Assembly: GCA_943327755.2 (NCBI GenBank)
Contig: CALPYF020000063.1
Location: 1-15,309 of the forward strand
Origin: Deinococcus hopiensis KR-140
GTDB taxonomy: Bacteria; Deinococcota; Deinococci; Deinococcales; Deinococcaceae
Reading direction: 5' to 3'
DNA length: 15,309 nt
Part shown: positions 1 through 7,877 of the stretch, piece by piece
Position numbering within the stretch: position 1 is the first letter of the stretch
Layout of the letters: the number at the start of each line of letters is the position of its first letter
Program-made: the position numbers and the translations under genes
The notes under the pieces: generated by a model
What the model saw: the letters and a program-made list of their open reading frames with translations, nothing else
What the model was told of the DNA's origin: nothing
Database searches by the model: none

Positions 1-377
<377 letters not shown>

Positions 378-382
<5 letters not shown>

Positions 383-415
383 CGTTAGTCTCCGTTCCAA
401 CTCTAGTGCGACCCC
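378..415 (+). repeat. 38-bp terminal inverted repeat, right end of the Tn3-family transposon
   Basis: The segment runs from CTTAGCG to GCGACCCC. Read from the outside it begins GGGGTCGCAC, the GGGGTC start typical of Tn3-family ends. Compared from memory with the Tn3 inverted repeat, it aligns without gaps over 38 positions and matches at about two thirds of them, including the central CGTTCCA block and both tips. The transposon therefore ends at 415. Bases 416-420 (AGCAG) would be one copy of a 5-bp target duplication; the other copy is outside the window. Confidence 0.85.
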
Positions 416-441
416 AGCAGGTGGTCACTCAGGGCGGTCAT
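403..441 (-). pseudogene. 5' stub of a host gene cut by the Tn3-family insertion
   Basis: On the minus strand an AGGAG site sits five bases before ATG (441-439). The reading frame starts MTALSDHLL and then runs into the transposon repeat, where it meets TAG after 12 codons. Only the bases 416-441 belong to the original gene. A nearly perfect 21-bp palindrome lies 20 bases upstream of the ATG, which suggests a regulated promoter. The product cannot be identified from nine residues. The ATG and ribosome site could be chance, but their fit with the palindrome argues for a real, truncated gene. Confidence 0.45.
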
Positions 442-460
442 GGGGGCTCCTTGGCTTCAG

Positions 461-481
461 AGTGTACCACGATGGCACACT
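461..481. promoter_or_regulatory. Palindromic operator-like site
   Basis: The arms AGTGTACCA and TGGCACACT (9 bp, one mismatch) flank the three bases CGA. On the minus strand the site lies about 20 bases before the ATG of the truncated gene, and the minus-strand hexamer TACACT in one arm could be its -10 element. A dimeric repressor site over the promoter is a reasonable reading. The binding protein is unknown. Confidence 0.4.
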
Positions 482-617
482 TTTACGTCCGTTTTTCCTC
501 CGCAGGTTGTGCGGCGCACCGCCCAACACCGCAGCCGGCCCTGAAGACATCCCGCAGGTCACGGCGGAGGGCCACCCGAAGCGCGCGTCCACCTCCCGTC
601 CAGGGTCACCGGGGGCG

Positions 618-821
618 TCAAGGGCGTGTGCAGCGGCCCTTCAGGGCTGGCGTGCGTCCTGCGTGATGGCGGTGCACGAGCGAGTTGACGTGCTGCAGGA
701 TGGCTGTTCGGGCATAGCCTTGGTGAACGTCGCGCAACTCAAAGTGGTCCATCAGCAGAAGACAGGCTAGGGCACCGGTGTCAACGCCTATGCCGCACAT
801 GGTGCCCCACATGTAGGCCAT
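618..821 (-). CDS. Small hypothetical protein (67 aa), doubtful
   Basis: The frame begins MAYMWGTMCGIGVDTG and has a hydrophobic stretch (residues about 10-24), followed by DHFELRDVHQGYARTAILQHVNSLVHRHH. Third codon positions are mostly G or C, as in real genes here, and it lies downstream of the CcdA-like gene on the same strand with a gap of 40 bases. No ribosome site precedes the ATG. The frame stays open upstream into the end of the CcdA-like gene without another ATG or GTG near the junction. I do not recognise the family. It may be a genuine small protein, the remains of a longer one, or chance. Confidence 0.3.
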   Translation of the reverse strand: MAYMWGTMCGIGVDTGALACLLLMDHFELRDVHQGYARTAILQHVNSLVHRHHAGRTPALKGRCTRP

Positions 822-861
822 GCGATACGCGGGATGCGCCTGAACTTCGCCGGCTGGGGCG

Positions 862-1701
862 TCACAGCAGCCAGTACACGAAGGTGTCGTACAGGCCGCT
901 CAGCACGAAGACCGTCCCCGCGAAGGGCGTCGAGAGGCGGTGAAGGCGGCGCAGGCCGACGACGTAGGCCTGCCCAACCCCAGCGGTGGGGAACAATGCG
1001 ACCAGCACCAGCAGCGGCACCATCATGCCCACCACAAACGCGACAGGATAGAGCACACCCAGTGGTGCAGTCATTGCCAGGGGGAGCGTCAGGCCGAAAT
1101 AGAGCAGGGCAAGCGTCGGGCAGAAGGCCAAGCTGAAAGCCAGACCAAGGAGAAACGCACCGAGCGTGCCGCGCTGTACACGCGCCCGGACTTCTAAATG
1201 TTCAGCGAAGCGCGTTCCCACGGTGATACGGGGGCGAACAAGGCCAGTCATGATCAGGCCTACCACGAGCATCAGCGGACCCAACACCCGCCGGACGCCG
1301 CTGAAGAATGTCCCGGAAACCATCAAGCTTCCGCCGAAGGCAATCACGGCGACAGCACCCAGCACGAGATACACCAGCATGCGCGCCGTCAGAAACGCCA
1401 GACTGCGCGTCCAGGCACCGCTGGCATGGCCATCGCGCGCGACGTACGCGAGCGTTGCCGCGCCGGTGGACAGCTGGCACGGCGCGGTGGCGGCCAGCAA
1501 GCCCAGAAGGAACGGCGTGAGCAATGAAAGGCCCGTTCGTGAGCGCAGAGCCATCACCGGCTCGGCCAACACAGCGTTCATGGTGCCACTGACGCGGTAC
1601 AGGACCGCGGCAGCTTCCCGTAACTCTGGCAGGATGGTCGGCCACGCAAGGCGAGCGGCGACCAACGCAACAGCGCCCATCACCCACCAGCGCCTCCTCA
1701 T
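862..1701 (-). CDS. CcdA/DsbD-type transmembrane thiol-disulfide electron transporter
   Basis: The 279-residue protein is hydrophobic nearly throughout, with about six to seven membrane segments. Two conserved motifs mark the cytochrome c biogenesis (CcdA/DsbD) transmembrane family: APCQLSTGA with Cys75, and FCPTLALL with Cys194. In this family the two membrane cysteines pass reducing power from cytoplasmic thioredoxin across the membrane to extracytoplasmic thiol proteins. The length is somewhat above the roughly 220-240 residues of a minimal CcdA because of a longer N-terminus. The start ATG overlaps the stop of a 46-codon ORF (ATGA), and AGAGGGGGG lies just upstream. The substrate is unknown; with copper genes nearby, keeping surface cysteines reduced would be plausible. 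Assignment to the family is firm, the exact subgroup is not. Confidence 0.87.
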   Translation of the reverse strand: MRRRWWVMGAVALVAARLAWPTILPELREAAAVLYRVSGTMNAVLAEPVMALRSRTGLSLLTPFLLGLLAATAPCQLSTGAATLAYVARDGHASGAWTRSLAFLTARMLVYLVLGAVAVIAFGGSLMVSGTFFSGVRRVLGPLMLVVGLIMTGLVRPRITVGTRFAEHLEVRARVQRGTLGAFLLGLAFSLAFCPTLALLYFGLTLPLAMTAPLGVLYPVAFVVGMMVPLLVLVALFPTAGVGQAYVVGLRRLHRLSTPFAGTVFVLSGLYDTFVYWLL

Positions 1702-1838
1702 CTGGCCCCCCTCTTGCTGTCACCGATGGACAGGGTGACGGCGAACGCCCCTGGAGACGCGACGAAGTGCAGTTCTGCGGCAATAACCGCGAGGCCCATG
1801 AGCACCGTCCCATTCAGGCACATCCTGGAGCGTGTCAT
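1698..1838 (-). CDS. 46-aa ORF coupled to the CcdA-like gene
   Basis: This short frame reads MTRSRMCLNGTVLMGLAVIA and continues to a charged tail ending GDSKRGAR. Residues 10-27 form a possible membrane helix or signal. Its TGA shares bases with the ATG of the downstream transporter gene (ATGA), a classic sign of translational coupling. The ATG has no ribosome site, but a TACCCT element lies exactly six bases upstream, as in leaderless Deinococcus transcripts, and it belongs to a promoter architecture found three more times in this window. It could be a small membrane protein or only a leader that delivers ribosomes to the next gene. The function is unknown. Confidence 0.5.
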   Translation of the reverse strand: MTRSRMCLNGTVLMGLAVIAAELHFVASPGAFAVTLSIGDSKRGAR

Positions 1839-1844
1839 GCCGCT

Positions 1845-1877
1845 AGGGTAGAAACGTTCTGTTCAACTTGAGTAAAG
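1845..1877 (-). promoter_or_regulatory. Promoter P1 of the CcdA-like operon (CTTTAC-N21-TANNNT)
   Basis: On the minus strand CTTTAC (1877-1872) is followed, after one base plus exactly 20 bases, by the -10 hexamer TACCCT (1850-1845). A partial second half-site TTGAAC begins 11 bases after the first. The ATG of the 46-aa ORF comes six bases after the -10, implying a leaderless transcript. Confidence 0.55.
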
Positions 1878-2062
1878 CGCATGCGGCGCAGCCTGCATCT
1901 TCTCACTGGGATTACAGAGTGGACCTGTACGGCGTGTTCAACGGCGCTCGCGAAATTCCCCTGGAAGCGGACGGTGACACGTGGACGAGCGCGTCCGCAC
2001 CGGCAGCGGCTGATCCCAGGGGCCTGCTGGGGCACGGCAAGGCCCCATTTTGGTCAACGTGA
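1868..2062 (+). pseudogene. Possible gene fragment of unknown function
   Basis: The plus-strand frame from TTG at 1868 contains HWDYRVDLYGVFNGAREI followed by PLEADGDTW. Its codons end mostly in G or C and the residue mix looks like a natural soluble protein, unlike the other frames here. It has no ribosome site and stops after 64 codons, and its 5' end overlaps promoter P1 on the other strand. I do not recognise a family. A decayed gene is the best guess, a chance frame the alternative. From 2063 to 2203 I see no gene. Confidence 0.25.
2019..2051 (+). terminator. Weak hairpin with short T run
   Basis: A 7-bp stem (GGGGCCT at 2019-2025 with AGGCCCC at 2040-2046) with a 14-base loop is followed by ATTTT. 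It could end transcription on the plus strand near the end of the fragment above. On the minus strand it has no T run. The stem is short, so this is tentative. Confidence 0.25.
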
Positions 2063-2203
2063 GGACGCGAGCGGCTGGCGATGCTGCCGGTCCGTTCCCG
2101 ACGACGTCGGTGCTCCCAGTGCGCCTGCGGCTCAGGCGGTCCCTGGCGCGCCACTCGGAGCACGGCTGTTGTGCGGAACACACAAGGGCGAACGCCGAGG
2201 TCC

Positions 2204-2710
2204 TCAAGCTGTCCCGGAGTAGCCTCCCGAGCAAGGCGCCCCACGCTCAGGCGTCCCGGGCCCCTGCTCATAACGCGCCAGAAAGGCTTTGATGCGGGGA
2301 TCGTCGGCTTGGGTCAAAGACAGTTGCTTTCCCCAGGCCGTGAGCACCACCAGGGCCGACTGCTCGGGGTAAGGCGAGACGAGAACGTGCGAGCGACTCT
2401 TCGCCAGCTGGGTGAGCTGCTGCACAGCCTCTGCACTGGCCGAGGGTTGGTAGGTGATCCACACGGCGCCATGTTCCAAACTGTGGACGACGTACTCGTT
2501 GGACAGTGGAGTGGGGTAGACGCCACAATTTTGCCAGCTTGGATTGTGTGGGCCGCCGGCTGGGGGCGTTTGGGCATACACCAGACGTCCCTGCCGGTGA
2601 TCGCCTGCAGCAAAGGTCAAGGTCTGGACTCCGTTCACCTCCTGTGAGGTGCAGGCCGCCAGAAGTGTGGTCAGGAGAAGCGAAAGCGGCGTCATGGCGT
2701 GTCGTTTCAT
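2204..2710 (-). CDS. DUF3105-domain lipoprotein
   Basis: The 168-residue product has a lipoprotein signal peptide: a hydrophobic stretch and the lipobox LLAAC with Cys20, followed by TS. The mature part carries DUF3105 signatures: PPAGGPH (about residues 49-55), NCGVY, then VVHSLEHGAV (about 74-83) and LTAWGK. DUF3105 has no established reaction; the conserved His residues suggest metal or ligand binding, which is an inference. The gene starts 10 bases after lgt, preceded by GAGGT, so the two are surely co-transcribed: the operon makes a lipoprotein together with the enzyme that begins lipoprotein maturation. A second in-frame ATG at codon 6 is a possible alternative start. Confidence 0.8.
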   Translation of the reverse strand: MKRHAMTPLSLLLTTLLAACTSQEVNGVQTLTFAAGDHRQGRLVYAQTPPAGGPHNPSWQNCGVYPTPLSNEYVVHSLEHGAVWITYQPSASAEAVQQLTQLAKSRSHVLVSPYPEQSALVVLTAWGKQLSLTQADDPRIKAFLARYEQGPGTPERGAPCSGGYSGTA

Positions 2711-2720
2711 CGGTCAGACC

Positions 2721-3647
2721 TCAGGGTGTCTGAGAAAGGTTGAGGGCCGAGTCCACTGGGGTTTCAGGCTTGCGGCGCAGGCGGATCAGCATCCAGATGC
2801 TCGCAATGATCAGCGGAATGCTGATGAGCTGCGTGTCGGTCAGCAGGCCAATACCGGGCGCGTCCAGGCCCTGGTTCAGGTACGTCTTGACGGGCAGGGG
2901 GTTCAGGCGGAAGGTCTCCTCCCACCCGGCGCGCAGGATCGAGTACCACAGCCAGAACTGCCAGAACGCCCAGCCGGGAATGCGGCTGCGCAGCCAGAAG
3001 AACGCCGCGACGGACAGGATGATCCCGATGATCACGCCGTACATCTGCGTGAAGTGCACGGGCGCGGTCATGACCAGCTGACCGCCAACCTGCTGGCAGT
3101 ACTGCGACAGGTCCATGTCGGGGTTGGCGTTCTTGATGCACATGCCGTCGTGGAAGGCGCGGGCGCCGGCAGGCCAGTGGAAGCCGATGGGCCAGCCGGT
3201 CACGCGGCCGACCGTGTCCGTGCCGTTCATGATGTTCCCGATGCGCCCGCCGATGATCCCGAACGCCACGCCGGGCACGCACAGGTCCGCGTAGCGGTAG
3301 AAGTCCATCCCTTTGCGCCGGGCGTAGTACAGCATCACCAGGATGCCGCCGATCAGGCCCCCGTGAATGCTGATGCCGCCCTGGCGGAGGTTCACGATGT
3401 CCAGCAGCACGCGTGGGAAGGGAATATTCTCGAACTGGTTCCAGGAGGTCGCGACGAACACCAGCCGCGCGCCCACGAGGCCCCAGACGATCATCCAGAG
3501 GATCATGTCGTTGAAGAGGTCGACGTTCAGGCCGCGTTCGCGGGCCATGCGCGTGCCGACCCACACGCCGGCGACGATGCCCAGGGTGATGAGCACGCCG
3601 TACCAGGCAATCGTAAAATTGCCGATTTGAAGGAAAGCTGGATTCAA
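2721..3647 (-). CDS. lgt: Prolipoprotein diacylglyceryl transferase
   Basis: Lgt moves a diacylglyceryl group from phosphatidylglycerol to the lipobox cysteine of prolipoproteins, the first step of lipoprotein maturation, in the cytoplasmic membrane. Family motifs are YGVLITLG near the N-terminus, GLVGARL, HGGLIGG (with the conserved His at about residue 95) and the Lgt signature GGRIGNIMNG (about 133-142), then HFTQMYG and a C-terminal REE/R-type region (GWEETFRLNP). Seven membrane segments are plausible and the 308-residue length is normal. I place the start at TTG 3647 because GGAGG lies four bases before it and the protein then begins MNPAFLQIGNFTIAWYG, as in known Lgt; an upstream TTG at 3662 is in frame but has no ribosome site. 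A loop with two cysteines (about residues 168-184) may form a disulfide. DUF3105 follows in the same operon. Confidence 0.93.
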   Translation of the reverse strand: MNPAFLQIGNFTIAWYGVLITLGIVAGVWVGTRMARERGLNVDLFNDMILWMIVWGLVGARLVFVATSWNQFENIPFPRVLLDIVNLRQGGISIHGGLIGGILVMLYYARRKGMDFYRYADLCVPGVAFGIIGGRIGNIMNGTDTVGRVTGWPIGFHWPAGARAFHDGMCIKNANPDMDLSQYCQQVGGQLVMTAPVHFTQMYGVIIGIILSVAAFFWLRSRIPGWAFWQFWLWYSILRAGWEETFRLNPLPVKTYLNQGLDAPGIGLLTDTQLISIPLIIASIWMLIRLRRKPETPVDSALNLSQTP

Positions 3648-3682
3648 GATGCCTCCACACAACTGCTTGGTCTTCGCAGGCT

Positions 3683-3715
3683 ACGGTACCCCGAACCTGT
3701 AAAGCTTGCGTAAAG
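3683..3715 (-). promoter_or_regulatory. Promoter P2 of lgt (tandem CTTTAC boxes and TANNNT)
   Basis: Minus strand: CTTTAC at 3715-3710, a perfect second CTTTAC exactly 11 bases on (3704-3699), then ten bases and the -10 hexamer TACCGT (3688-3683). Box 1 to -10 spacing is the same as in P1, P3 and P4. Two direct half-sites one helical turn apart, ending ten bases before the -10, is the layout of a Pho-box-like site for an OmpR-family activator. Confidence 0.55.
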
Positions 3716-4633
3716 GTCGACCTGACTTCATTGGCGGCTCCGCGCCAATGTCTCACAGGAACGCTCGTCAGCGGGGCCGAGAGTAAGAGTGACTCGGTTC
3801 TGCGCAGGTGGAAACGCGCCTCAACGCCAGGAAACGCCGTGTTGAGGTCGCGCTTCATTCACGACTGCTGCACGCAGTACTGCTTGGACGTGCTGTGCAC
3901 CTCTGCTCGGGGTACCAGTGAACGCCCAGAGGTGGTGAGCAGGGCAGTCGCTCGCTCGCGTGCGGACGCTCGCCAGCCCAGGATGGGCAGATAGAGGGCG
4001 TCAGGCGGTCAGACCTGAAGGTCACCCTGGGCGTGTACGCATGGCCTGTGAACGGCTCCGCGATGGACGCTCCAGGTCGGCCACGTTACCGCCGGGCGCC
4101 ATTCAGATGGCTGCAGGCGCCGCGTTCCGTCACCAGGCTTGCTGCGTCACCCGGGTCGGAGCAGCTTCCGCCAGCAGGCCCTCTCAGCAAGCACTGGCGC
4201 ACCTTTGGACTCCAAGGTAAGGTCGGCCAGCCGCAAGAGGGATGACTGGGAATGCCGCCCAGGAGGGCATGTTCTCCTCTCTGAAACGGTCATCCTCGGG
4301 AACTGTACGGCTGCCCGCTGAGCTGCTTTCGAGGACATTGACGGCTTCTGCAACCGCCAGCGCTGCCATTCCGCTCTAGGCTCCGTGACGCCTCTGCTGT
4401 TGGAACGCCACGCTATAGACACTTCAGTGCCGCGCAAGTAGGGCAGGTCCACGTTAAGCTCGCTAACAGCCTGGGATGCTCTGAAGCTGTCGGCGCATCA
4501 GTCTCCGATGGGCCGTCAACCGTGCGAATGAGAGACTTGTCCGTGCGCGTGAGGATGTAATGTCCATGACGTCAGGCGCAACACCTCCAGGACACCCGCG
4601 CCATCATGACGCGGACCCTACCGGTGGATTTGA
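3716..4633. other. 918 bases without recognisable gene
   Basis: All six frames were read. Frames present are short, lack ribosome sites, and show no domain I can name. One minus-strand frame (4184-4369) has a somewhat natural residue mix but no support. The stretch lies between the divergent-facing end of the PBP gene and the lgt promoter and may be the remains of decayed genes. No repeat, RNA gene or transposon end was found in it. Confidence 0.5.
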
Positions 4634-5995
4634 TCAGTTCACGGTGGATGCGGTGTCCGGGTGAGCATGAGGCAACTGCGGCGCCAGCCCATAGAAGGAA
4701 ATCAGAGACGCGGAGATCTCCTTGAAGATGGGCGCGGCCAGTTGCGAGCCCTGATAGTTGCGTTTCGCGCCGCGCACCATCAACGCAACTGTGTACAGGG
4801 GCTGGTCAGCCGGGAGGAAACCCGCGAACGTACTCGTGAACGTCCGGTCACTGTACTGGCCTCCCACTGCCACTTGCGCTGTCCCAGTCTTCCCACCCAC
4901 GTGATACCCCGGCACGCTCGCCTTCGTGGAGATCCCTTCGTCAATCACGGCGTGCAGCATCGCTCGTGTGGTGCGCGCAACATCCGGACGCAGCACCTGA
5001 CGCCGCCGGGCGGGCTTCCCCTTGATCAGGGTGGGCGTCACGTACTGCCCGTCGTTGGCCAGCACGTTGAACGCCGCAGCCATCTGCACGGTCGTGACGG
5101 TCAGGCCTTGCCCGAACGCGTTCGTGGCGCGGATCACCTCATCCCACGTGTCCGGCGAGCGCACATGGCCGCGTCCTGAGCCGACGCCCACTTCGGGTAC
5201 GCGCCCGAACCCGAACGCCTGCAGGTACCCGTACATTGCCTGAGGCGTGAACGGCTCGACCAGGCGGGTCATGCCGACATTACTGGAGTACCGCAGGATC
5301 TGCTGCGTCGTCAGGCGCGCCGGGTGCGGCACGATGTCCCCGATCCTCGCGCGACCCACCTGACGGCGCATGGGCGTATCGTGCGTCTGCCCCGGTGTGG
5401 TCAGGCCTTCGTTGAGCAGGGCAGCCACGATCAGAGGTTTCATGACGCTGCCCGGCTCGTACTCATCAATCATTGGGCGGTTCCTCCAGCGCTCTGGAGT
5501 GGACGCCTGCCAGGTGTTCGGGTTGAACGTCGGGTAGGTTGCGGCCGCCACGATCCGGCCCGTGCGGACTTCCAGGATCACAGCGGAGCCAAACTCGGCG
5601 TCCACATCACGCGCGGCTTTGGAGAGGGCTGATTCTGCCGCGGCCTGCAGGGCGCTATGCACAGTCAGTGTGACGGACTGACCGGCGCGGAGCGTCGCCT
5701 CATGGCTGGCCTCGATGCCTTCCAGGCCGTTACTGCGGCCCATGAAGCCCACGAGAGCCGCCCCGCTCTGCTGCTGCGGGTACGTGCGGCCCTGACCCTG
5801 GTCATGGGCAAGCACGCGGCCATCGCTGGTCTCAATGTGACCCCGTTCCACAGGCGGGTCGCGCAGGTCCGAGCGGACGGAGGGGAGCAGTTTCGGCAGC
5901 AATCCAGCCGAGAGGATGAGCCACGCGCTCAGCGCCGTGAAGTACATCCACCAGATCCGAAATGCAGGGCGGCGTTTGCTGTGAACATCAGGCAT
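4634..5995 (-). CDS. FtsI/PBP2-type penicillin-binding protein (class B transpeptidase)
   Basis: The enzyme cross-links peptidoglycan outside the membrane. The 453-residue protein has a short cytoplasmic N-terminus, one membrane anchor (about residues 14-38), a compact dimerisation region with RGHI and GLEGIE motifs, and a transpeptidase domain with all three active-site motifs: SVMK (Ser183, Lys186), SSN (237-239) and KTG (369-371, in VGGKTGTAQ). It is shorter than E. coli FtsI (588) because the N-terminal module is small. The start ATG has GAGGT seven bases upstream. It is the last gene of the lnt operon, away from the division-gene cluster where ftsI normally lies, so it is probably an accessory copy. 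It may act in division or in elongation; the sequence does not decide. Confidence 0.9.
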   Translation of the reverse strand: MPDVHSKRRPAFRIWWMYFTALSAWLILSAGLLPKLLPSVRSDLRDPPVERGHIETSDGRVLAHDQGQGRTYPQQQSGAALVGFMGRSNGLEGIEASHEATLRAGQSVTLTVHSALQAAAESALSKAARDVDAEFGSAVILEVRTGRIVAAATYPTFNPNTWQASTPERWRNRPMIDEYEPGSVMKPLIVAALLNEGLTTPGQTHDTPMRRQVGRARIGDIVPHPARLTTQQILRYSSNVGMTRLVEPFTPQAMYGYLQAFGFGRVPEVGVGSGRGHVRSPDTWDEVIRATNAFGQGLTVTTVQMAAAFNVLANDGQYVTPTLIKGKPARRRQVLRPDVARTTRAMLHAVIDEGISTKASVPGYHVGGKTGTAQVAVGGQYSDRTFTSTFAGFLPADQPLYTVALMVRGAKRNYQGSQLAAPIFKEISASLISFYGLAPQLPHAHPDTASTVN

Positions 5996-6045
5996 GAAGC
6001 GACCTCAAAAGCGGTGCCGCGTGAGGCGTTCCACCACCTGTAGGA

Positions 6046-6261
6046 TCACGCGGTGGAGCGGACACTGTCAAGGCGCAGTTCGGCACGCGCGTGCCACGCT
6101 GGCTCATGATCGGGCACACGAACGCCCTCCAGAGTGAACTCGACGTGACATGCGGGTACGGGTGATCTGCGCAGCTTCTCCGGCTTCTGCAACCAGCAGC
6201 GAATGGGTGGAAACCCAACGCCAGCAACCGACCAGAACAACGTCGAGCCATCCAACGCCAC
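6046..6261 (-). CDS. Small hypothetical ORF between lnt and the PBP gene
   Basis: The frame ends in SVRSTA and includes LDGSTLFWSVAGVGF, then IRCWLQKPEKL and LEGVRVPDHEPAWHA. About 70 percent of third positions are G or C, better than the competing frame (5988-6317), and it lies in the same direction between two operon genes. The start is uncertain: GTG 6261 gives 71 residues, but the frame is open and coding-like further up (FTWYVGTGRDHG) without a standard start until GTG 6405 inside lnt. It may be a real unknown protein or the tail of a gene that lost its start. No family recognised. Confidence 0.35.
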   Translation of the reverse strand: MALDGSTLFWSVAGVGFPPIRCWLQKPEKLRRSPVPACHVEFTLEGVRVPDHEPAWHARAELRLDSVRSTA

Positions 6262-6323
6262 GCGACGTACGCACCCGTGATCACGTCCGGTCCCGACGTA
6301 CCAGGTGAACTTGCCACGCCCCC

Positions 6324-7835
6324 TTATGACGGTGCATGTTTTGATCTTCGGACCACCAGTACAGTGAGCAGGGCCAGCACCCCTCCGCTCACCCAGCTCA
6401 CCCACTCACCGTATTGAACGTAGAGCGTGGCGGCTGAAGAGACGTCAAAGGAGACCCGGTAAGCGCCGCGCTCGCCCCGGGGGGCACGGAACTGGACCCG
6501 GCCCCAGGGATCCACGGCGGCACTCACCCCATCATTCCCAGCCCGCAGCAGAAACCGCCGCGTCTCGATGGCGCGCAGCCGACCCATCTGAAAGTGCTGC
6601 TCGGCTCCCGCACCCTGGCCGAACCACGCGTCATTGGACATCACGACGAGCAGGTTCGCGCCCGTTCGGGCAGCCTGAAGGCTGAGTCTGGGAAAAACCG
6701 ACTCGTAACAGATGCTGACGCCCACCTGCACGTCTTTCAGTTGCAGCACATTCAACTGGCTTCCCGGCGTCAGGCTGCTGAACCCGGCCATGCCCAGACT
6801 GCTCAGCACTGGCGTGTACAGGAAGTCCAAGACCCCGGCAAAAGGCAGACTCTCCCCGAAGGGCACCAGAACGCGTTTGTCCTGCCGACCCATCACTTTG
6901 CCGTCCACACCATAGGCGCTGTTGCGCGCCTGACCGGGCACGTCGCCCGGCGCACCCACCAGCATTGGCACATCCAGGCCCAGCAGGGCTGGCAGCACCT
7001 CCGGCTCGGAGGCGGGCAGCGGACTCGCTGTCTCCGGCCACACCACCAGGTCCGCCGCTCCCGAGCGCAAGGCGCCGCGCGTCAAGTCGAGGTAGAGCCC
7101 CAGCTCTTCCCATGTGCGCCTCTGCGACTTCAGCCGCGGGTCGACGGCTCCCTGCACGAGCACGGCCGTGCGTGAGGTGGACGCGGGGGCAGCTGTCACT
7201 CCCCGCCCCCACAGCCACGCAACGCTCCAAAGGATAAGCAGCGCCACCAGCGCCGGGCGCCGCCGGCTCCCCAGGCCTGCAAGGACGCTCGCCGTGAGGG
7301 TGACGAGCAGCGTCAGGAGTGCCACACCGCCGACGCTTGCAAGTTGGTTCAGGGGCGTCCCTGTCAGAGCGTACCCCGGGTTGCCCCATGGAAACGCCAG
7401 AGGCCCCCGGGTCCGAAGTGTTTCGAGAAGCACCCAGGCGAACGGCAACGCCAACAGGGTACTGGTCCCGAACAGCCGCCGGGTCAGCGCTAGGGGCACC
7501 GCCCAGGTCAGGGCCGTGGCGGGTAGGACCAGGAGGGTCAGGAGCCCCCCCAGGGGGCCTAACATCTCGGTCATGCTGGCGGGCAGCCAGGCAAGGTGCA
7601 GAGCGAAGAAGGATAGGGCAAACACAAAGGCTCGCCCGAACGCTGCTTGCGCGTGGGGGCTGCGGGCCAGCCGGTGGTGCAGGAAAGCCAGCGGCAGCGG
7701 TGCCAGAACAGCCAGCGGTGAGGGCAACCCCAGCAGGCCCAGCGCGGCTCCCCCAAACATGTCGCCCAGCCACCCGGGAAGCGGCGGTGCATTCAGGCGG
7801 CGTCGCCACGCACGGAAGGTCAGATGGTCATGCAC
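6324..7835 (-). CDS. lnt: Apolipoprotein N-acyltransferase
   Basis: Lnt adds the third acyl chain to the N-terminal cysteine of lipoproteins, the last maturation step. The 503-residue protein has an N-terminal block of about six to seven membrane helices (residues 25-210), a nitrilase-fold domain outside the membrane, and a final C-terminal helix (about 475-495). The catalytic triad is visible: Glu268 in VVWPETASP, Lys320 in DKRVLVPFGE, and Cys376 in VSICYES, matching Glu267, Lys335 and Cys387 of E. coli. WGNPGYALTGTP before the nitrilase domain is also typical. The GTG start has no ribosome site, but a TAGCGT -10 element lies exactly six bases upstream, so the message is probably leaderless. 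It leads an operon with a small ORF and the PBP gene. Confidence 0.93.
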   Translation of the reverse strand: MHDHLTFRAWRRRLNAPPLPGWLGDMFGGAALGLLGLPSPLAVLAPLPLAFLHHRLARSPHAQAAFGRAFVFALSFFALHLAWLPASMTEMLGPLGGLLTLLVLPATALTWAVPLALTRRLFGTSTLLALPFAWVLLETLRTRGPLAFPWGNPGYALTGTPLNQLASVGGVALLTLLVTLTASVLAGLGSRRRPALVALLILWSVAWLWGRGVTAAPASTSRTAVLVQGAVDPRLKSQRRTWEELGLYLDLTRGALRSGAADLVVWPETASPLPASEPEVLPALLGLDVPMLVGAPGDVPGQARNSAYGVDGKVMGRQDKRVLVPFGESLPFAGVLDFLYTPVLSSLGMAGFSSLTPGSQLNVLQLKDVQVGVSICYESVFPRLSLQAARTGANLLVVMSNDAWFGQGAGAEQHFQMGRLRAIETRRFLLRAGNDGVSAAVDPWGRVQFRAPRGERGAYRVSFDVSSAATLYVQYGEWVSWVSGGVLALLTVLVVRRSKHAPS

Positions 7836-7841
7836 GCGCTT

Positions 7842-7874
7842 ACGCTAGGGCCGTTGTGTTCAGGTGACGTAAAG
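7842..7874 (-). promoter_or_regulatory. Promoter P3 of the lnt operon (CTTTAC-N21-TANNNT)
   Basis: Minus strand: CTTTAC at 7874-7869, a second half-site CTGAAC 11 bases on, and the -10 hexamer TAGCGT at 7847-7842, with the same spacing as P1, P2 and P4. The lnt GTG follows after six bases. It is back to back with P4: the two CTTTAC boxes form the palindrome GTAAAGG-A-CCTTTAC. Confidence 0.55.
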
Positions 7875-7877
7875 GAC

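Noticed and set aside
1202..1813. 203-codon minus-strand frame overlapping the CcdA-like gene
   Set aside because: Out-of-frame shadow of the CcdA-like gene, which has the conserved cysteines and membrane pattern.
2649..3713. 354-codon plus-strand frame opposite lgt, and the 364-codon minus frame 2764-3858
   Set aside because: Both are other-frame shadows of lgt, whose own frame has the full Lgt signature.
4147..4452. Minus-strand frame of 101 codons in the gene-poor stretch
   Set aside because: No ribosome site, no domain, Arg/Ser-rich product; a possible WTCPTC zinc-ribbon-like snippet near 4450 in another frame stops after a few codons.
4342..6194. Shared 14-mer CGGCTTCTGCAACC at 4342-4355 and 6181-6194
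   Set aside because: A single 14-base match is not surprising in a GC-rich window of this size, and the flanks do not align.
5988..6317. Minus-strand frame of 109 codons ending at the PBP start
   Set aside because: It competes with the frame 6046-6405, has lower GC at third positions and a low-complexity Ser/Arg/Pro product; its overlap with the PBP ATG looks accidental.
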